Source of the DNA: Stachybotrys elegans
Taxonomy: Eukaryota > Ascomycota > Sordariomycetes > Hypocreales > Stachybotryaceae
Assembly: GCA_020746835.1 (NCBI GenBank)
Contig: JAGPNK010000004.1
Span: forward strand, 868,001-932,000
DNA: 64,000 nt
Direction: 5' to 3'
A program made the translations under genes and the position numbers. Below the pieces are notes generated by a model. It searched no databases, was not told the DNA's origin, and saw nothing but the letters and a program-made list of their open reading frames with translations. Positions 39,428 through 49,921 of the stretch are shown here, in pieces. Position 1 is the stretch's first letter, and every line of letters starts with the position of its first letter.

Positions 39428-40660
39428 ATGGTCTCTCTCCGTCTTCTTCTCGCCAGTGCTCTACTGGGAGCCACTTCCCTCGTCTCGGCCCAGATCGACT
39501 GGACCGAGTGCGACGTTCCCGACTTCACTGGCCTTGTGGGCGATGGCAACGGCGGCGGCGGCGGCTGGTGCGCCTCCAAGTGGAAGCAGGGCATCCTCAT
39601 CAACTCCATCCGCGCACAGGCCGACAGCTTGAGTCTGCGAGGCCTTCGCATCGGCTTCACCGACAACACCTATGTCGATGTTGGCGCCCCGTGGTCTACA
39701 GGCGGCCGAGAGGGAGAAATCCGATGGGACCCTCTCAACGACCGCATCAAGTCGGTCGAGACGTGGGCTACCGGCTGGGTGGGCGGCATGGGCCGTCTCA
39801 TCATGGAGACGACCAACGACGGCAGATTTGATGCTGGCAACGACCACTCGGGCAGCATGGGCAACCGTCTCAACATCGGCTCCGGCATGCTCATCGGTAT
39901 GCGCGGCCGACATGGCGGCACCGAGGGCGCCATTGACAACCTCGAGTTCATGTTTGCCAACTCCAACCCCCGAGAGTACAGGCTCGACTCCATGACCCTC
40001 ACACCCAGCATCGACGAGATCAACCAGCGAGAATCCAACGGCGAGCGCGGCCTCAAGGTCGAGTCCCTCAACGTTGTCCACTTCATCAACCGGACGCCCG
40101 GCGAGATGACGGCCGGCATCACGGGCACGCGCGAAGAGTCGGAATCGACCGAGTACTCCCAGTCCGTCAGCACCACCTTCGGCCTGTCCCTTGGCTTCGA
40201 GATGAGCTACTCAGTCGGCCTTCCCGGCGCCGCCACTCTCGGTGGCACCATCTCCTCCTCGTTCTCATGGGAGCAGAGCACTCAGAAGACGGATACCAGG
40301 GGTAGCTCCCACTCCACCACCTCTGGCTACAGTGGCGAGATCACCGTGGAGCCCAACACAGCCGCCCGCTGCACCGCCTTCTCGCTGTCGGGCGAGCTCG
40401 ACATCAAGTGGTCCGGAACCAATGTTGTCGTCTTCGAGGACGACTCTGAGTGGCACTACCAGTCTGGAGGCGACTACAACACTGTCAGCACCAGCCAGGC
40501 CTGGGTCACTTGCGAGCCCGAGGAGTTGACCGAGGCTGAGGATGCCGAGGCCAATGGCGCGCGTGTTGAGGATCCTCGCACCGTCGACCTCGGTGGGCCT
40601 GCTCTGCCCTCGCGTCGCCAGATGGGCCCTGTCAAGAGGCTCAGCGGCAAAAAGAACTAA
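39428..40660 (+). CDS. Secreted jacalin-like lectin fused to an aerolysin-like module
   Basis: Single-exon protein of 410 residues with a clear signal peptide (about 1-21, ending LVSA). The mature N-terminal half (about 75-175) looks like a jacalin-type beta-prism lectin: repeated Gly-rich turns and blocks such as RIKSVETWATGWVGGMGRL and a closing GAIDNLEFMF. The second half (about 225-350) is Ser/Thr-rich with alternating residues (STEYSQSVSTTFGLSLGFEMSYS, then a Gly/Ala strand, then SSSFSWEQSTQKT). This is the signature of the membrane-inserting hairpin and flanking strands of aerolysin/ETX-MTX2-type beta-pore-forming proteins. The last 45 residues are acidic and then basic (PVKRLSGKKN) and might be a propeptide. 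A secreted carbohydrate-binding, membrane-active protein against competitors, hosts or grazers is inferred. The lectin call is firmer than the pore-forming call. Confidence 0.75.
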   Translation: MVSLRLLLASALLGATSLVSAQIDWTECDVPDFTGLVGDGNGGGGGWCASKWKQGILINSIRAQADSLSLRGLRIGFTDNTYVDVGAPWSTGGREGEIRWDPLNDRIKSVETWATGWVGGMGRLIMETTNDGRFDAGNDHSGSMGNRLNIGSGMLIGMRGRHGGTEGAIDNLEFMFANSNPREYRLDSMTLTPSIDEINQRESNGERGLKVESLNVVHFINRTPGEMTAGITGTREESESTEYSQSVSTTFGLSLGFEMSYSVGLPGAATLGGTISSSFSWEQSTQKTDTRGSSHSTTSGYSGEITVEPNTAARCTAFSLSGELDIKWSGTNVVVFEDDSEWHYQSGGDYNTVSTSQAWVTCEPEELTEAEDAEANGARVEDPRTVDLGGPALPSRRQMGPVKRLSGKKN

Positions 40661-41242
40661 GCATGAAATGCTAAAGATGTATATATGACACAATAGGGGG
40701 GATTGCAGGATTGTTTGGATGTATTATATTTCTTCTCACGCCAGTTGTGCCTGGCATCACTGTTTATAGACTTTCATTTGATTCGTTTTCAGTTACATTC
40801 TCACTCCGCCTAACTGTCTTTCCACCTCCTATTGATGAACTGCCAACAGCACTCTACATCCTGACATCTCAATCTGGTCAACAATCTCGACCGAGTACAC
40901 CATGCCTCCCGCCAATGAAAAAGCTGCATCATGGCTTGGACAAGACAACACCAATACCATGCAGTCTCTACCCATAATACATAAATAAGGCTTGCGTACC
41001 AATAGTAAATGTATGCACATTCTCTTCACTAATCATGGGAAATTTTACCGACAAGGCCTCGGATATACGATCTTCCAATGGGCCAATGACACTCTGCATG
41101 AACGCCTCGCTTGGCTAAAGGCCCTCATTTCTTCAAGGGCGGGGCAAGAACTCATGAGACGAGTGTCAATTAGCATAATCCTCTCTTGTCCTTAAGGAAG
41201 CCATTGAACCATACACCGACATAGCTATCTTCATCCTAGACC
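40661..41242. other. Intergenic region
   Basis: About 580 bp between two plus-strand genes; no gene or repeat recognised. Confidence 0.4.
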
Positions 41243-42885
41243 ATGGCGTTCGCCTCGCAGTCCGTCACCCTCGCCAATGTCTGGACAGTCTCCCAAGACT
41301 TACCCCAAGATATTGTGCCCCAACCCGCCAGTCCCCCAGACACAGTCACCGACCCCCCTTCAAACGTCGCCACGCCCGCGCCGCTCCTCTAGCACGAAGC
41401 CCCTTTCTTCATCAGCGCCAGTGGCAGAGGCAGCTTCCATGAGCCGCCCAACGGCCAGCTCGCCGATCCGGGTCTGGAACTTGCACGCATCCGAACTGCG
41501 GCGAGCCATGCTGGTCTGCCGGTTGAAGGCGGTAGCCCTACCGCCCCCATTTACCAGGGCATCCCGCGCGAGTTCAAGAGCTTGGCGGCCGAGATTGTCT
41601 TTGTCCTCGTGTGTACCTCGAGTCAGGTTATCCTCTCGCTGGGGCTGGGCCAAGTCGTCGTCGTGCAGACTGCGTTCCGCGTCGCGCTCGGCATCCATCC
41701 CACGCAGGTACCCTGGCTCGCCAGCTCGGCTGTCCTGGCCAGCGGACTATCAGTCATCATTGCGGGTTCGCTTGCAGACCTTGGGCCCCCCAAGCCCATG
41801 ATGGTTGGCGCTTTTCTTTGGGCGGCTCTCTGGAACATGGTTGCCTCTTTCGCCATTAGTCCTCGGTTGCGAATTCTCTTCTTCGTCTCGCGCGGTCTTC
41901 AGGGTTTCGCTGTTGGCATCGTTGTGTCCGCCTCGATGAGCATCCTTGGACGCATCTACCAACCTGGCATTCGGAAGAACCGCGTCTTTAGTCTCATGTC
42001 TGCCGGCGCGCCATTCGGGTTTTGGATAGGATGCGTTCAAGGCGGAGTCCTCGACAATCATCTTCCTTGGATCTTTCGCAGCACGTCACTTCTCTTCTTT
42101 ATGATTGCTGTTGCCGCGTTCCTCGTTCTCCCGCCCCTCACGCCTGCCAAGGATAGTGCAGATGCCGACGCGCCATCTCTCCGCCAGTTCGATTATTTTG
42201 GTGCCCTACTTGCATCAACCGGTTGTGGCTTGATTTTGTTTGGCCTGACACAAGGTTCTTCTGCCCATTGGAGCCCTTATACATACTCGCTCGTAATCGT
42301 CGGACTGCTCATGTTTGTCGGCTTCTACTTTGTGGAGAGATCGGTTGCCCGTCCGCTCATCCCAAATGGCCTTTGGAGGACGCCAGACTTTGCACCTCTT
42401 CTGCTGACATATTTTCTTGGCTTCGGTGCCTTCAGTGAGCTTTCCCTTTACACGCTTCTCTGGATTGAGTATTGGCTAACTCTCGTCAAGGCGGCGCGTG
42501 ACAATTCTATGCCATACAGTTCTGGCAGCGTTTTCAAGGAGCATCTTCCTTGACCACGGCATTGTATTTTCTGCCCAACGGCATTCCTGGTGCTCTCGCA
42601 GCTTGGATTGTGAGCAAGACGCTCCATATATTCCCTGGTCACTGGATTCTTACAGCCAGCATGCTGGCCTTCGCTCTCGGCCCGGCTTTCTTTCTCCCTC
42701 AAACTCCTGACACCTCTTACTGGGCATTGTCTCTACCAGGGGTGACTCTGGCTACTTTCGGACCAGATCTCAGCTTTGCTGCTGCTTCCATCTTCGTCAC
42801 ATCTAGCGTACCGCGGTCTTATCAGGGCTCAGCGGGTAGTCTATTGATCCAAGCTAGAACAGACTTGGCTAGAACAGACAGATAG
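41243..42885 (+). pseudogene. MFS drug-transporter gene (DHA2-like), apparently damaged
   Basis: The frame from 41243 encodes a major-facilitator transporter with the hallmarks SSAVLASGLSVIIAGSLADLGPPK (helix 2 and loop), RGLQGFAVGIVVSASMSILGRIY and FGALLASTGCGLILFGL. Fungal DHA2 pumps normally have 14 helices and about 500-560 residues, with export of small molecules from the plasma membrane. Three defects are visible. An in-frame TAG lies at 41390-41392, before the first helix (a 78-bp intron 41315-41392 with a poor GTGCCC donor is the only escape). The frame must change between about 42,465 and 42,520 to continue FWQRFQGASSLTTALYFLP. The C terminus stops soon after RSYQGSAGSLLI, where two further helices are expected, next to a short direct repeat (42853-42879). 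It may be a pseudogene or poorly modelled. Confidence 0.7.
42853..42879. repeat. Short direct repeat at the MFS C terminus
   Basis: GCTAGAACAGAC occurs twice, 3 bp apart, just before the premature stop of the transporter frame. Confidence 0.7.
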
Positions 42886-43015
42886 TTCCCGTGCCTGGTG
42901 GAACCAACCGTCTTGACTAGAATACGCAGATTTAGGCATCAATATTTGGAATTTGAGTATTTAAATCGCCCACCCCACCCTACAAATGCAGCACACCATA
43001 AGCACCGGATACACA

Positions 43016-44023
43016 ATGGAGTCGTCATCAGATTTCTACAACATAAATGCTGGCGCCGAGGAACATATCCTCGACCTTGGAAATGGCCGCCAGCTCGCCT
43101 ACGCCTACAACGGTCCGCTAACCTCGCGAACCGTCGTCCTCTTTTTCTCAGGCCTCATGAGCGTCGGCAATGCTGCCTACGTCCCTAAATCCTGCAGTGA
43201 CCTGCAAGCCCTCTGGATCGCCCCGACACTCCCCGGGATGGGCAATTCAAGCATCAGGTCGACCGGCGAAGAGTATCACATTGCCCTGGCGCGGGACATA
43301 ACGATGCTCCTGTCGCACCTTTATCCCACCGGCGCCTTCGACACTCTCTACATCGGCGGCGGCTCCTATGGTACTGTCCCAGCGCAAATGCTATACGGCG
43401 CACCCTACGATCTGTTTCCTGCTGGTCGCAAGACGGCGGCATGTCTTCTGCTTTCCGGCTTCTCGCCATTCAAGTACCACATCGGGTACGCCAGGACGCT
43501 GAGCTGGCACACGTGGTTCTCCGTGGGGCCGCCCTCGCGACTGCCGTTTCGTCCACTCCAGCGCCTCACGAGCACTGTTCTCGCGACTAAGCTTCGGGAT
43601 CAAGATGGCGCCAAGGCATTCCTCGACCAGGTCCTCTTTTCGAAAATGGACGAGGAGGAGCAGGCTGTGATGGCAGCGTGGCTCGAGCAAAAGGGTAGGA
43701 CTAAGGACGAGTTTATCGGCCAGATGGCCGAAGCGGCGGTCAAGTGTTGCAAGCGTTGGGATGGCTTCATGGAGGTGGCGGACGTGATTCACTCTGACTG
43801 GGGGTTTGATCCGGCCAAGCTCGATGACGAGCATAGTTCGAAGCCGGTGTTAGTTTGTGGTTCCGAGAAAGACGATATGGGAGGCGCCACGAATAGTTGG
43901 ATCGTTGAGAACTACAAGTGTTCGAAGCTCTGGGTCGCACCTGGTGGCCACATCTCGGGGCTGTTCTACTTGGACGAAATATGGGAGGAGGTTTTTAAGA
44001 TGAGTCGGCCGAGCGGCCGCTGA
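43016..44023 (+). CDS. Alpha/beta-hydrolase-fold protein
   Basis: Single-exon protein of 335 residues from the ATG at 43016 (an in-frame ATG at 42986 would add 10 residues). It has the alpha/beta-hydrolase order: a strand plus oxyanion region (VVLFFSGLMS), a cap, and the nucleophile elbow G-G-S-Y-G with Ser117. A probable acid lies in CGSEKDDMG and the catalytic His in APGGHISG near residue 313. It has no signal peptide, so it is probably intracellular. The substrate cannot be predicted; esterase, epoxide-hydrolase-like or metabolite-tailoring roles are all possible. The gene begins 131 bp after the damaged MFS transporter on the same strand, but nothing shows that they act together. Confidence 0.85.
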   Translation: MESSSDFYNINAGAEEHILDLGNGRQLAYAYNGPLTSRTVVLFFSGLMSVGNAAYVPKSCSDLQALWIAPTLPGMGNSSIRSTGEEYHIALARDITMLLSHLYPTGAFDTLYIGGGSYGTVPAQMLYGAPYDLFPAGRKTAACLLLSGFSPFKYHIGYARTLSWHTWFSVGPPSRLPFRPLQRLTSTVLATKLRDQDGAKAFLDQVLFSKMDEEEQAVMAAWLEQKGRTKDEFIGQMAEAAVKCCKRWDGFMEVADVIHSDWGFDPAKLDDEHSSKPVLVCGSEKDDMGGATNSWIVENYKCSKLWVAPGGHISGLFYLDEIWEEVFKMSRPSGR

Positions 44024-45094
44024 GCTCCACATTGCGGATGGACATCTCGGCGAATTGCCTGTCATGTAACCAAAGGCTCGTGTTCCTTGAGATGGTTCTA
44101 CTCTACTCACTTGGTATTTCTATTTAGGGTAGATATAATACTATCAACCAAAAGGCACCTCCTATGTGCTTAGTGGGCTAATTGATCCATATATATCACA
44201 GTATCCACTTTACTGGGAGTATGCTATAGCAGTCTTTGCATGTTGAGCCTAGAAGGATAATTGGCATGCCTATATTGCTAGAACTTTAGACGAGTATCCT
44301 AAACATTATGTATGGATGAATGCATTGTGTGTTGAGATATGGGGGTAACAGTCGCGATATTCTGTCTGGATGCTTCTAACTACTGTTCTGACCTTGAGCC
44401 ATGAAGTAGTTGGGGATGACTGTGTATAATGCACCTGACTATTCGTTATTGTACCCCGTGTTAGGGCTTTTCGCACCACCCTTTGCTGTCCATGTTTTTT
44501 TAGTCTTATTGTTAGGTATTTTTGATCTCTTTCGCTCATATGATGTTGGCCGTGAAATACCGCCCTGGGAGCCGATGGTCGTTTAGTCGTCCCACCCAAA
44601 TGCAGCTGTAGACTACACAGAGCAGCGCAAGAAATGACAAACGAATAAATTCAAAAGTGCTCAGCCCAGAAATGTGCTGCGTAGCCTGAAGGTAAGCGGT
44701 CGGTGATATGTTACTCCCTGTTTGGGCTTACTCGAAGGCTTCGGAGGCTGGAATCTGAGAGGGAGAGCCGTAGCATACAGATTCCGGTAAGGATTCGACT
44801 GGATTCTCTGGGATGAGGAGACATCAGCTACCAGTTACCCGCCTCGAGGCAGCCAACCAGAGCGTAGAGTGGGCGAACTAGGACCTCATTTGGCTGGTGG
44901 CTGAGAATTTCCATCAAACACAGCCTCAGCCGCGGCAGACTGCTGGGCTTCCTCGGCGGCTAACACCGCTGACCAGGCTTGCGACCAACATGCGAGTTCT
45001 TTTTTAAACTCCTCCATTGCCTTTCCACCATCCCACCGAGATATTTGTTTATGCAGACCGTCCTTTCAGACTCGGGCTTATTAATACTGACGCG
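44024..45094. other. Intergenic region, 1.1 kb, partly AT-rich
   Basis: No gene. The part 44,100-44,340 is TA-rich with degenerate words and looks like RIP-altered repeat debris. The rest has nothing notable. Confidence 0.4.
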
Positions 45095-46468
45095 ATGAGC
45101 TCAACCGCCATAGATACAATTGATGGCACTAGGCCGGACAACACCCGTTACACAACTCAAAGGCGGAGGCTACACCCGCAAGACCCTGCAGGTTGGTTGG
45201 GCCTGACCCAGGTACAACGGAACTATAGCTAACTGTGCCCTAATATGTGGCAGTACGGGGGCCAGATGCGGCACGAGATGCCGCTAACGAATTAAGGGCG
45301 AAAGCCAATATCCAACGGGTCGCGTGTGATATTGTCGCACTAAATGTCTTTACGTTAAGGGCCCTGCAAGACGGATGGTTTCAGTCGCCCCAAGTCGTTC
45401 ACGGCAACAAACATAAAGAGTTCCAGGAATTTCTCACTGCTGAGGAGCGAGAGCATGTTGATTGGGCTGCGGAACTATCCCACCATAGATTCGACGCCCA
45501 TATTGCGGAATACTTGGGGACCCTGAGTCACGCTGACCAGCTGAGCCGTATAATGGATCCGAGACCCAGCTGTCACTACTCGGATTTATTCGTCGTCTGT
45601 CTGAAGAGATACCGTGCGGCGATCGCGCACGCTGCGCTGGCTTCGAGGGTCGAGAGGCTTGACATTCCAAAGCAGTATGAGTATTGTGAGACATATCAGG
45701 AATATGTCGAGCAGACGGCCGTCCAGGAGATAGAATGTCGGAATGAAATTGCGGCCCCTCTCAGACGGGCCTCGTCACTTCTTAATTCGATCCGGATAGC
45801 AGTGGATGATGAGAGCCTTTCCGACACGTCTTTATCCATACTAAAGATGAAACTGGCAGCTTTACAAGAACATTACCCAGAAGCACATTCAGCTTTGTTC
45901 GGTTCGCCTCGGGACCTTTTCGACCCGACCTCTGACCGTTGGTGGTAGGTTGAGCGTCTTTTTTTTCAGCATTTGCCACAATTAGCTGATGCGGCCGTGC
46001 AGGGAATACAAGCCGGCCACAACAAAAGCGACCGAACAAGCGACTCTTGCGGCAAGCCCGTCACTCAGCGCCGCAATGCCAGATCCGGCAACGGCCGCAA
46101 GCGTGCGAGCAACACTTGAATTCGCTGTCCCCAGTGTCTGTCTCTTATGTTGTATTCCCATCGGGTGGGCATGTTTCTACTGTCCGCCTGAGCCTGGTGC
46201 GACTACCGATTCGGACTTTTGGCAGCTAGTGGCTGGCTCAGTCATGCAGTCTCTCTCCTTGGCAACTCTCCTTTGGCCAAGCGATGTAAGGTGCCGACTC
46301 CCTCGACTCCCAGGCATATATACCTGGCTCCTGACAGTCACAAGTGCGATTGCTGTGCCGGCCTGCATTGTAATTTATTTGTTTGTATCCGCCCGCTGGA
46401 GCATTGTGGTATCATTTGCTGGGAACGCTGCGCAGGTTCTAATTTTACTTCAGTTTATGAATGCTTAA
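45095..46468 (+). CDS. Fungal orphan protein with C-terminal membrane helices
   Basis: Three exons: 45095-45191, 45254-45944 and 46003-46468, giving 417 residues. The introns (62 and 58 bp) preserve the frame; the second joins DRWW to EYKPATTKATEQ, which reads naturally. The N-terminal two thirds is soluble and alpha-helical, with Ala/Arg-rich helices and no known motif (about residues 33-260). The last exon holds membrane segments: about PSVCLLCCIPIGWACFY, a middle segment near QLVAGSVMQSLSLATLLW, then IYTWLLTVTSAIAVPACIVIYLFV and a last hydrophobic stretch. The arrangement of a helical cytosolic domain followed by 3-4 C-terminal helices is shared with a common Pezizomycotina family (DUF6594-like), but I cannot confirm membership. 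An ATG at 45017 in the same frame is an alternative start. Unknown function. Confidence 0.75.
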
Positions 46469-46809
46469 GGGCCGCTTTTCGCGGCTGGGCTAGGGTTTTG
46501 CAGCTAACCGTGTGGCTGAGCCACAGCCACCCCGGTAGGGTCGGAGCCTAGCAATACCCGACGTACAACTCTACTGCAAGGGTGGCTACGCCCTTCTGAC
46601 GTCTCGGAAATTTTATAATACCGAAGTGCTCCTGTCGGGCCCGAACTTCGCGACTCAGCGAGCTGTTATATGGTCAATTTCCACTGTATGGGCTCCATGT
46701 CCTATATCGACCTTGCCCTTGCCCACCGACGCCGACCAATTGTCACTGTACTCGGTCACCCTAATCGTCTTGGCCGTTATCGCTGGAGAACAACAATACC
46801 CATTGAAGA
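46469..46809. other. Intergenic region
   Basis: About 340 bp between two plus-strand genes. No gene is supported. A GC-rich stretch with short inverted matches occurs near 46,470-46,540 (gccgcttttcgcggc; tggctgagccacagcca). Confidence 0.4.
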
Positions 46810-47655
46810 ATGCCGAAAGACACATCAATGACATCGAGAACAGTTCTCATCACAGGCTGCAGCGAAGGCGGTGCTGGTGTGGCGCTGGCGAAAGAGTTCC
46901 ATTCTCGCGGACACCGAGTATTTGCGACAGCCCGAAACGTTTCTGCGCTGGAATCGCTTACGGTACTGGGAATCAATTTCATACGACTCGATGTAGTCGC
47001 AAAAGACTCGATAGAAGCTGCTGTCGAAGAGGTCACCAAGATTACCGGAGGACGGCTCGACATCTTGGTGAACAATGCAGCCATATTCAGCCTCATGCCC
47101 GTTGCCGACACGAAATTGGAGGATGCGCGGCAGATCTTTGAAGCCAACTTCTTCGGCGTACTAGCCGTTACTCAGGCATTCCTGCCGCTCCTTATGAAGG
47201 CGAGAGGTACTGGAATCGTTGCAAACATAAGCAGCATCTCGGCAGAAATGTGTCCACCATGGCAAGGGGTATACTCGGCCAGCAAGGCGGCACTCACGGC
47301 CCTGGGCCACACGATGCGGATCGAATTCGCGCCGTTGGGTGTGCACGTCACCACCGTAGTGTCTGGCGGAGTGAACACCCCGCTTAAAAGACAGTCGGTA
47401 TCTATCCCGGAAGGCAGCCTTTATCAACAATTGGCGCGATCGATCGAGGCGAATGAAGCCTCGAAGGGCTTCACTCCCATGGATGCTGCCGAGTACGCAA
47501 AGTTGGTTGCAGGTGACCTGCTTAGACCTAATCCGAGTCCTATGCTTTGGAGGGGCGCATTTGCCACCGTAGCTTGGGGTTTGACCTGGTTGGGCTGGGT
47601 GGGTATGATGGACGAGGGACAGAAGACAAGGAGTGGCTTGTCCAGTATGAAGTAG
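46810..47655 (+). CDS. Short-chain dehydrogenase/reductase (Ayr1-like)
   Basis: Single-exon protein of 281 residues. The classical SDR blocks are present: a nucleotide-binding T-G-x-x-x-G-x-G variant (TGCSEGGAG, about residue 15), RN at the end of beta 2 (NADPH preference likely, via ARN), NNA at 88-90, Ser in SSISAEM and the catalytic pair Tyr155/Lys159 (YSASK). The C-terminal part includes PSPMLWRGAFATVAWGLTWLG, a hydrophobic tail seen in Ayr1-type 1-acyl-dihydroxyacetone-phosphate reductases and 17-beta-HSD-like members, so it may associate with ER or lipid droplets. The substrate is uncertain. Confidence 0.9.
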   Translation: MPKDTSMTSRTVLITGCSEGGAGVALAKEFHSRGHRVFATARNVSALESLTVLGINFIRLDVVAKDSIEAAVEEVTKITGGRLDILVNNAAIFSLMPVADTKLEDARQIFEANFFGVLAVTQAFLPLLMKARGTGIVANISSISAEMCPPWQGVYSASKAALTALGHTMRIEFAPLGVHVTTVVSGGVNTPLKRQSVSIPEGSLYQQLARSIEANEASKGFTPMDAAEYAKLVAGDLLRPNPSPMLWRGAFATVAWGLTWLGWVGMMDEGQKTRSGLSSMK

Positions 47656-47846
47656 TGTTTTGCCCACCGCTCTGCAGTCTAATCTGCTCCAGGGACCTGT
47701 TGAACCACAGGGTGCCTCTGATCAATTGAATTGTGCTTTATTAACTGTTTGCTTGGCTGACTGCCCTTTCCTTTTGGGTTATTCTAGGTCTAATTTCTTA
47801 ATTAGGTTTAGACTAGTTATATAATATACATTTATCCATTCTACAG

Positions 47847-48535
47847 TTGAGACCAGACTGGAGGTGTTAGACACTCGGCCTTTTGAAGTCGGGCGCCTAT
47901 CTGATGACAGCTCGGCCGTTCCTGGCACGACATTGGACCTCGTAGTTCGTCGGGGAACACCGACTTTCGTCAACCGACCAGACATACAGAATTTGGGGAA
48001 ACAGAACTGCTTCTGCATCCGGACGAGCAATGAGTTCTCGCATAACGAAGCTCGAGAGGGTAGGTTTCAGCTCTTTTCCTCGTTCCAACTGTGTATCATG
48101 AACTTATCCTGGTTTTCGGTGGCTCGTAGGCGACTACATCCTTGGTGTCTCGACCTACAAGAAGCTCAACCGCTACTTCGGCCCTTTTGCCACCTTTCGG
48201 CCAAGCCCAGGCATAGAGTACCAGATACAGCCCCTGAATCGGTTCTACCTCGCGGTCGGAGATTACGCTGCACGATCTAGAGTCCCTGAAGGTCTACAGA
48301 GGCGTAGCTTGTTGGTGGACTTTGACTCGATGGAGCTGAATGATGTGCAGGTTTATCATAGTGAGTATGGCCGTCTGACTGCCAGATCAGACATCAACGA
48401 GGATTAAAACGCGGCATCGGCCAGAATATATCTTGCGGTGCTGAATTTATTGAGACTGAAACAAGATTTGGAGACACAGATCACTTTGAATGTCATTATA
48501 AGTACGTACGCCTTGCTCATCCAGAGTGTATTTGA
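47847..48535 (+). CDS. Hypothetical protein, 5' end not found
   Basis: Three exons are recognised by continuous coding style: about 47847-48059, 48130-48360 and 48402-48535. The join to exon 2 reads ...NEAREGDYILGVSTYKKLNRYFGPF, and the join to exon 3 (a short 41-bp intron, GTGAGT donor) reads ...VQVYHRLKRGIGQNISCGAEFIETETRFG. The gene has no ATG before 47847. The preceding CTACAG looks like a splice acceptor, so a first exon lies upstream or was lost. The stop is at 48533. I do not recognise the family, though I recall hypothetical fungal proteins with similar NRFYLAVG and SLLVDF blocks. Coding, but function unknown and possibly truncated. Confidence 0.5.
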
Positions 48536-48586
48536 CTTCACCGGCCATAATGGTCGATGACGATACTCAATCTACTAAGCATTTCA

Positions 48587-49036
48587 CTATCGCAGGAGAT
48601 TATTTCCCACGTGCTGTGTTTCCATCATCAAACGCCGATAAATGATAGCCTCGAGCGCCGTCTCCAGCGTGTCTGCCTCAGTGATCAAACTAAGGCCAAG
48701 ATCGCCATCAGAGCTCCATTTGTAGAAATTGGGCCTCGCATCTCTCAGCAGAAACATACTGCCCTTCCGAATAATAGGCTGCAACCCATGGATATTGTAG
48801 CTCTCGGATAGGTTGGACGATCCCGGGTCGAAGTACAGCTTGAGTTCCATGTCTTTTGGATCGTTGGTCCATCCTTTTGTCATCTTCTCTAGATTTTCAA
48901 CCGGGAAGACCCTTAGAACTGGTTTTGCGGGCTCACGAGAGGTTCCGCGAGGGATCTGGGCGACTGAAACAAGTGTTGGGCGATTTTGAGTGGTGCCAGA
49001 TGTCGGCGGAGTCGTTGGCTCTGGTGACATTGTCAT
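48587..49036 (-). CDS. Small hypothetical protein
   Basis: Single-exon protein of 149 residues from the ATG at 49036 (a second ATG at 49030). The first 35 residues are Pro/Thr-rich, and the rest is a mixed alpha/beta-type sequence with an aromatic-rich block (RDARPNFYKWSSDGD) and a C-terminal helix (ETALEAIIYRRLM). No known domain, signal peptide or membrane segment. Its 3' end faces the end of the preceding plus-strand gene with about 50 bp between. The evidence for coding is sequence character only. Confidence 0.5.
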   Translation of the reverse strand: MTMSPEPTTPPTSGTTQNRPTLVSVAQIPRGTSREPAKPVLRVFPVENLEKMTKGWTNDPKDMELKLYFDPGSSNLSESYNIHGLQPIIRKGSMFLLRDARPNFYKWSSDGDLGLSLITEADTLETALEAIIYRRLMMETQHVGNNLLR

Positions 49037-49921
49037 CTCGACTGTTTTTAAGATAGGATGATCGTTTAAGAAGAAATAGCTTCTGATGTGAGGGTAAAGG
49101 ATGAATAAAAATCTCTTTTTTTTTCTTTTTTCAGTTTCTAGGGGAGCTAGGGGGCATTGGGGGTTGAGACTTGCAGAGAAGGGTTATAGCAGAAGCAATC
49201 TCCTGGTATGTGACTAGGTGATCAGGTTACCAGGAACAGCTCTGCACTATTGAGGAAGGGAAGCTATCTTCCTGTTCCAAGATTCTGCCTGGATCTAGTA
49301 CCAGTAGCCGTGTTCGGCTATCCGTATATGCAAGCTAACATACAGGAGTGGGTAAATACGACCGCACTCGATGACGTTTCTCAACCTCAAGCTTAGCTCA
49401 ATATCATTAAACACCGACCGAGGCTGAGGATTGGATTGTGATAATGAGAATGAGGAAGCTATGGTAGTACATCTGGCCTTGGAAAAGCAAGCCCATCGTG
49501 CCAAGCATTCCTTGCAGGGTTTTTGCAACGGACCTCATTGGTTCTTCGGGTTGTTCGGGGGCTTTTTGGGTATAACAGATATCCCTTGACAAAGGTTCTT
49601 TACACTTTTCATTGATGCCAGTGGCTGGCTGCATATGCACAATAGCGGTGTCACAAGCTACGTGTGACAGTGGCTTGAGGAAGGGCTTCCTCCACGACCG
49701 GACCCCGAGGTCTCGAGCATCACACCAGGGCAGATGAGCCATAATGCAACAGAGGCGGTCTCGTCTAACCTTCTCCTTAGACAGCATTTTATATATCTTG
49801 AAGCCGTTTTCATGTCTCAAGTCTGGCGTCCGTTATCACCTACCGTCTTCATCTTCCATTATCTTCTCCTTGACACTTCTTTTCGGATACTCGAACTTTT
49901 AAAAGCCTATCCTGAACTGCC
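49037..49921. other. Intergenic region, 0.9 kb
   Basis: No convincing gene. The minus-strand frame 49407-49820 lacks domain features and uses rare-looking composition, so I leave it out. A T-rich run at about 49,112-49,135 is present. Confidence 0.4.

Noticed and set aside
49407..49820. Minus-strand open frame of 137 codons upstream of the 567-residue gene
   Set aside because: No recognisable features and unusual composition; more likely promoter sequence.
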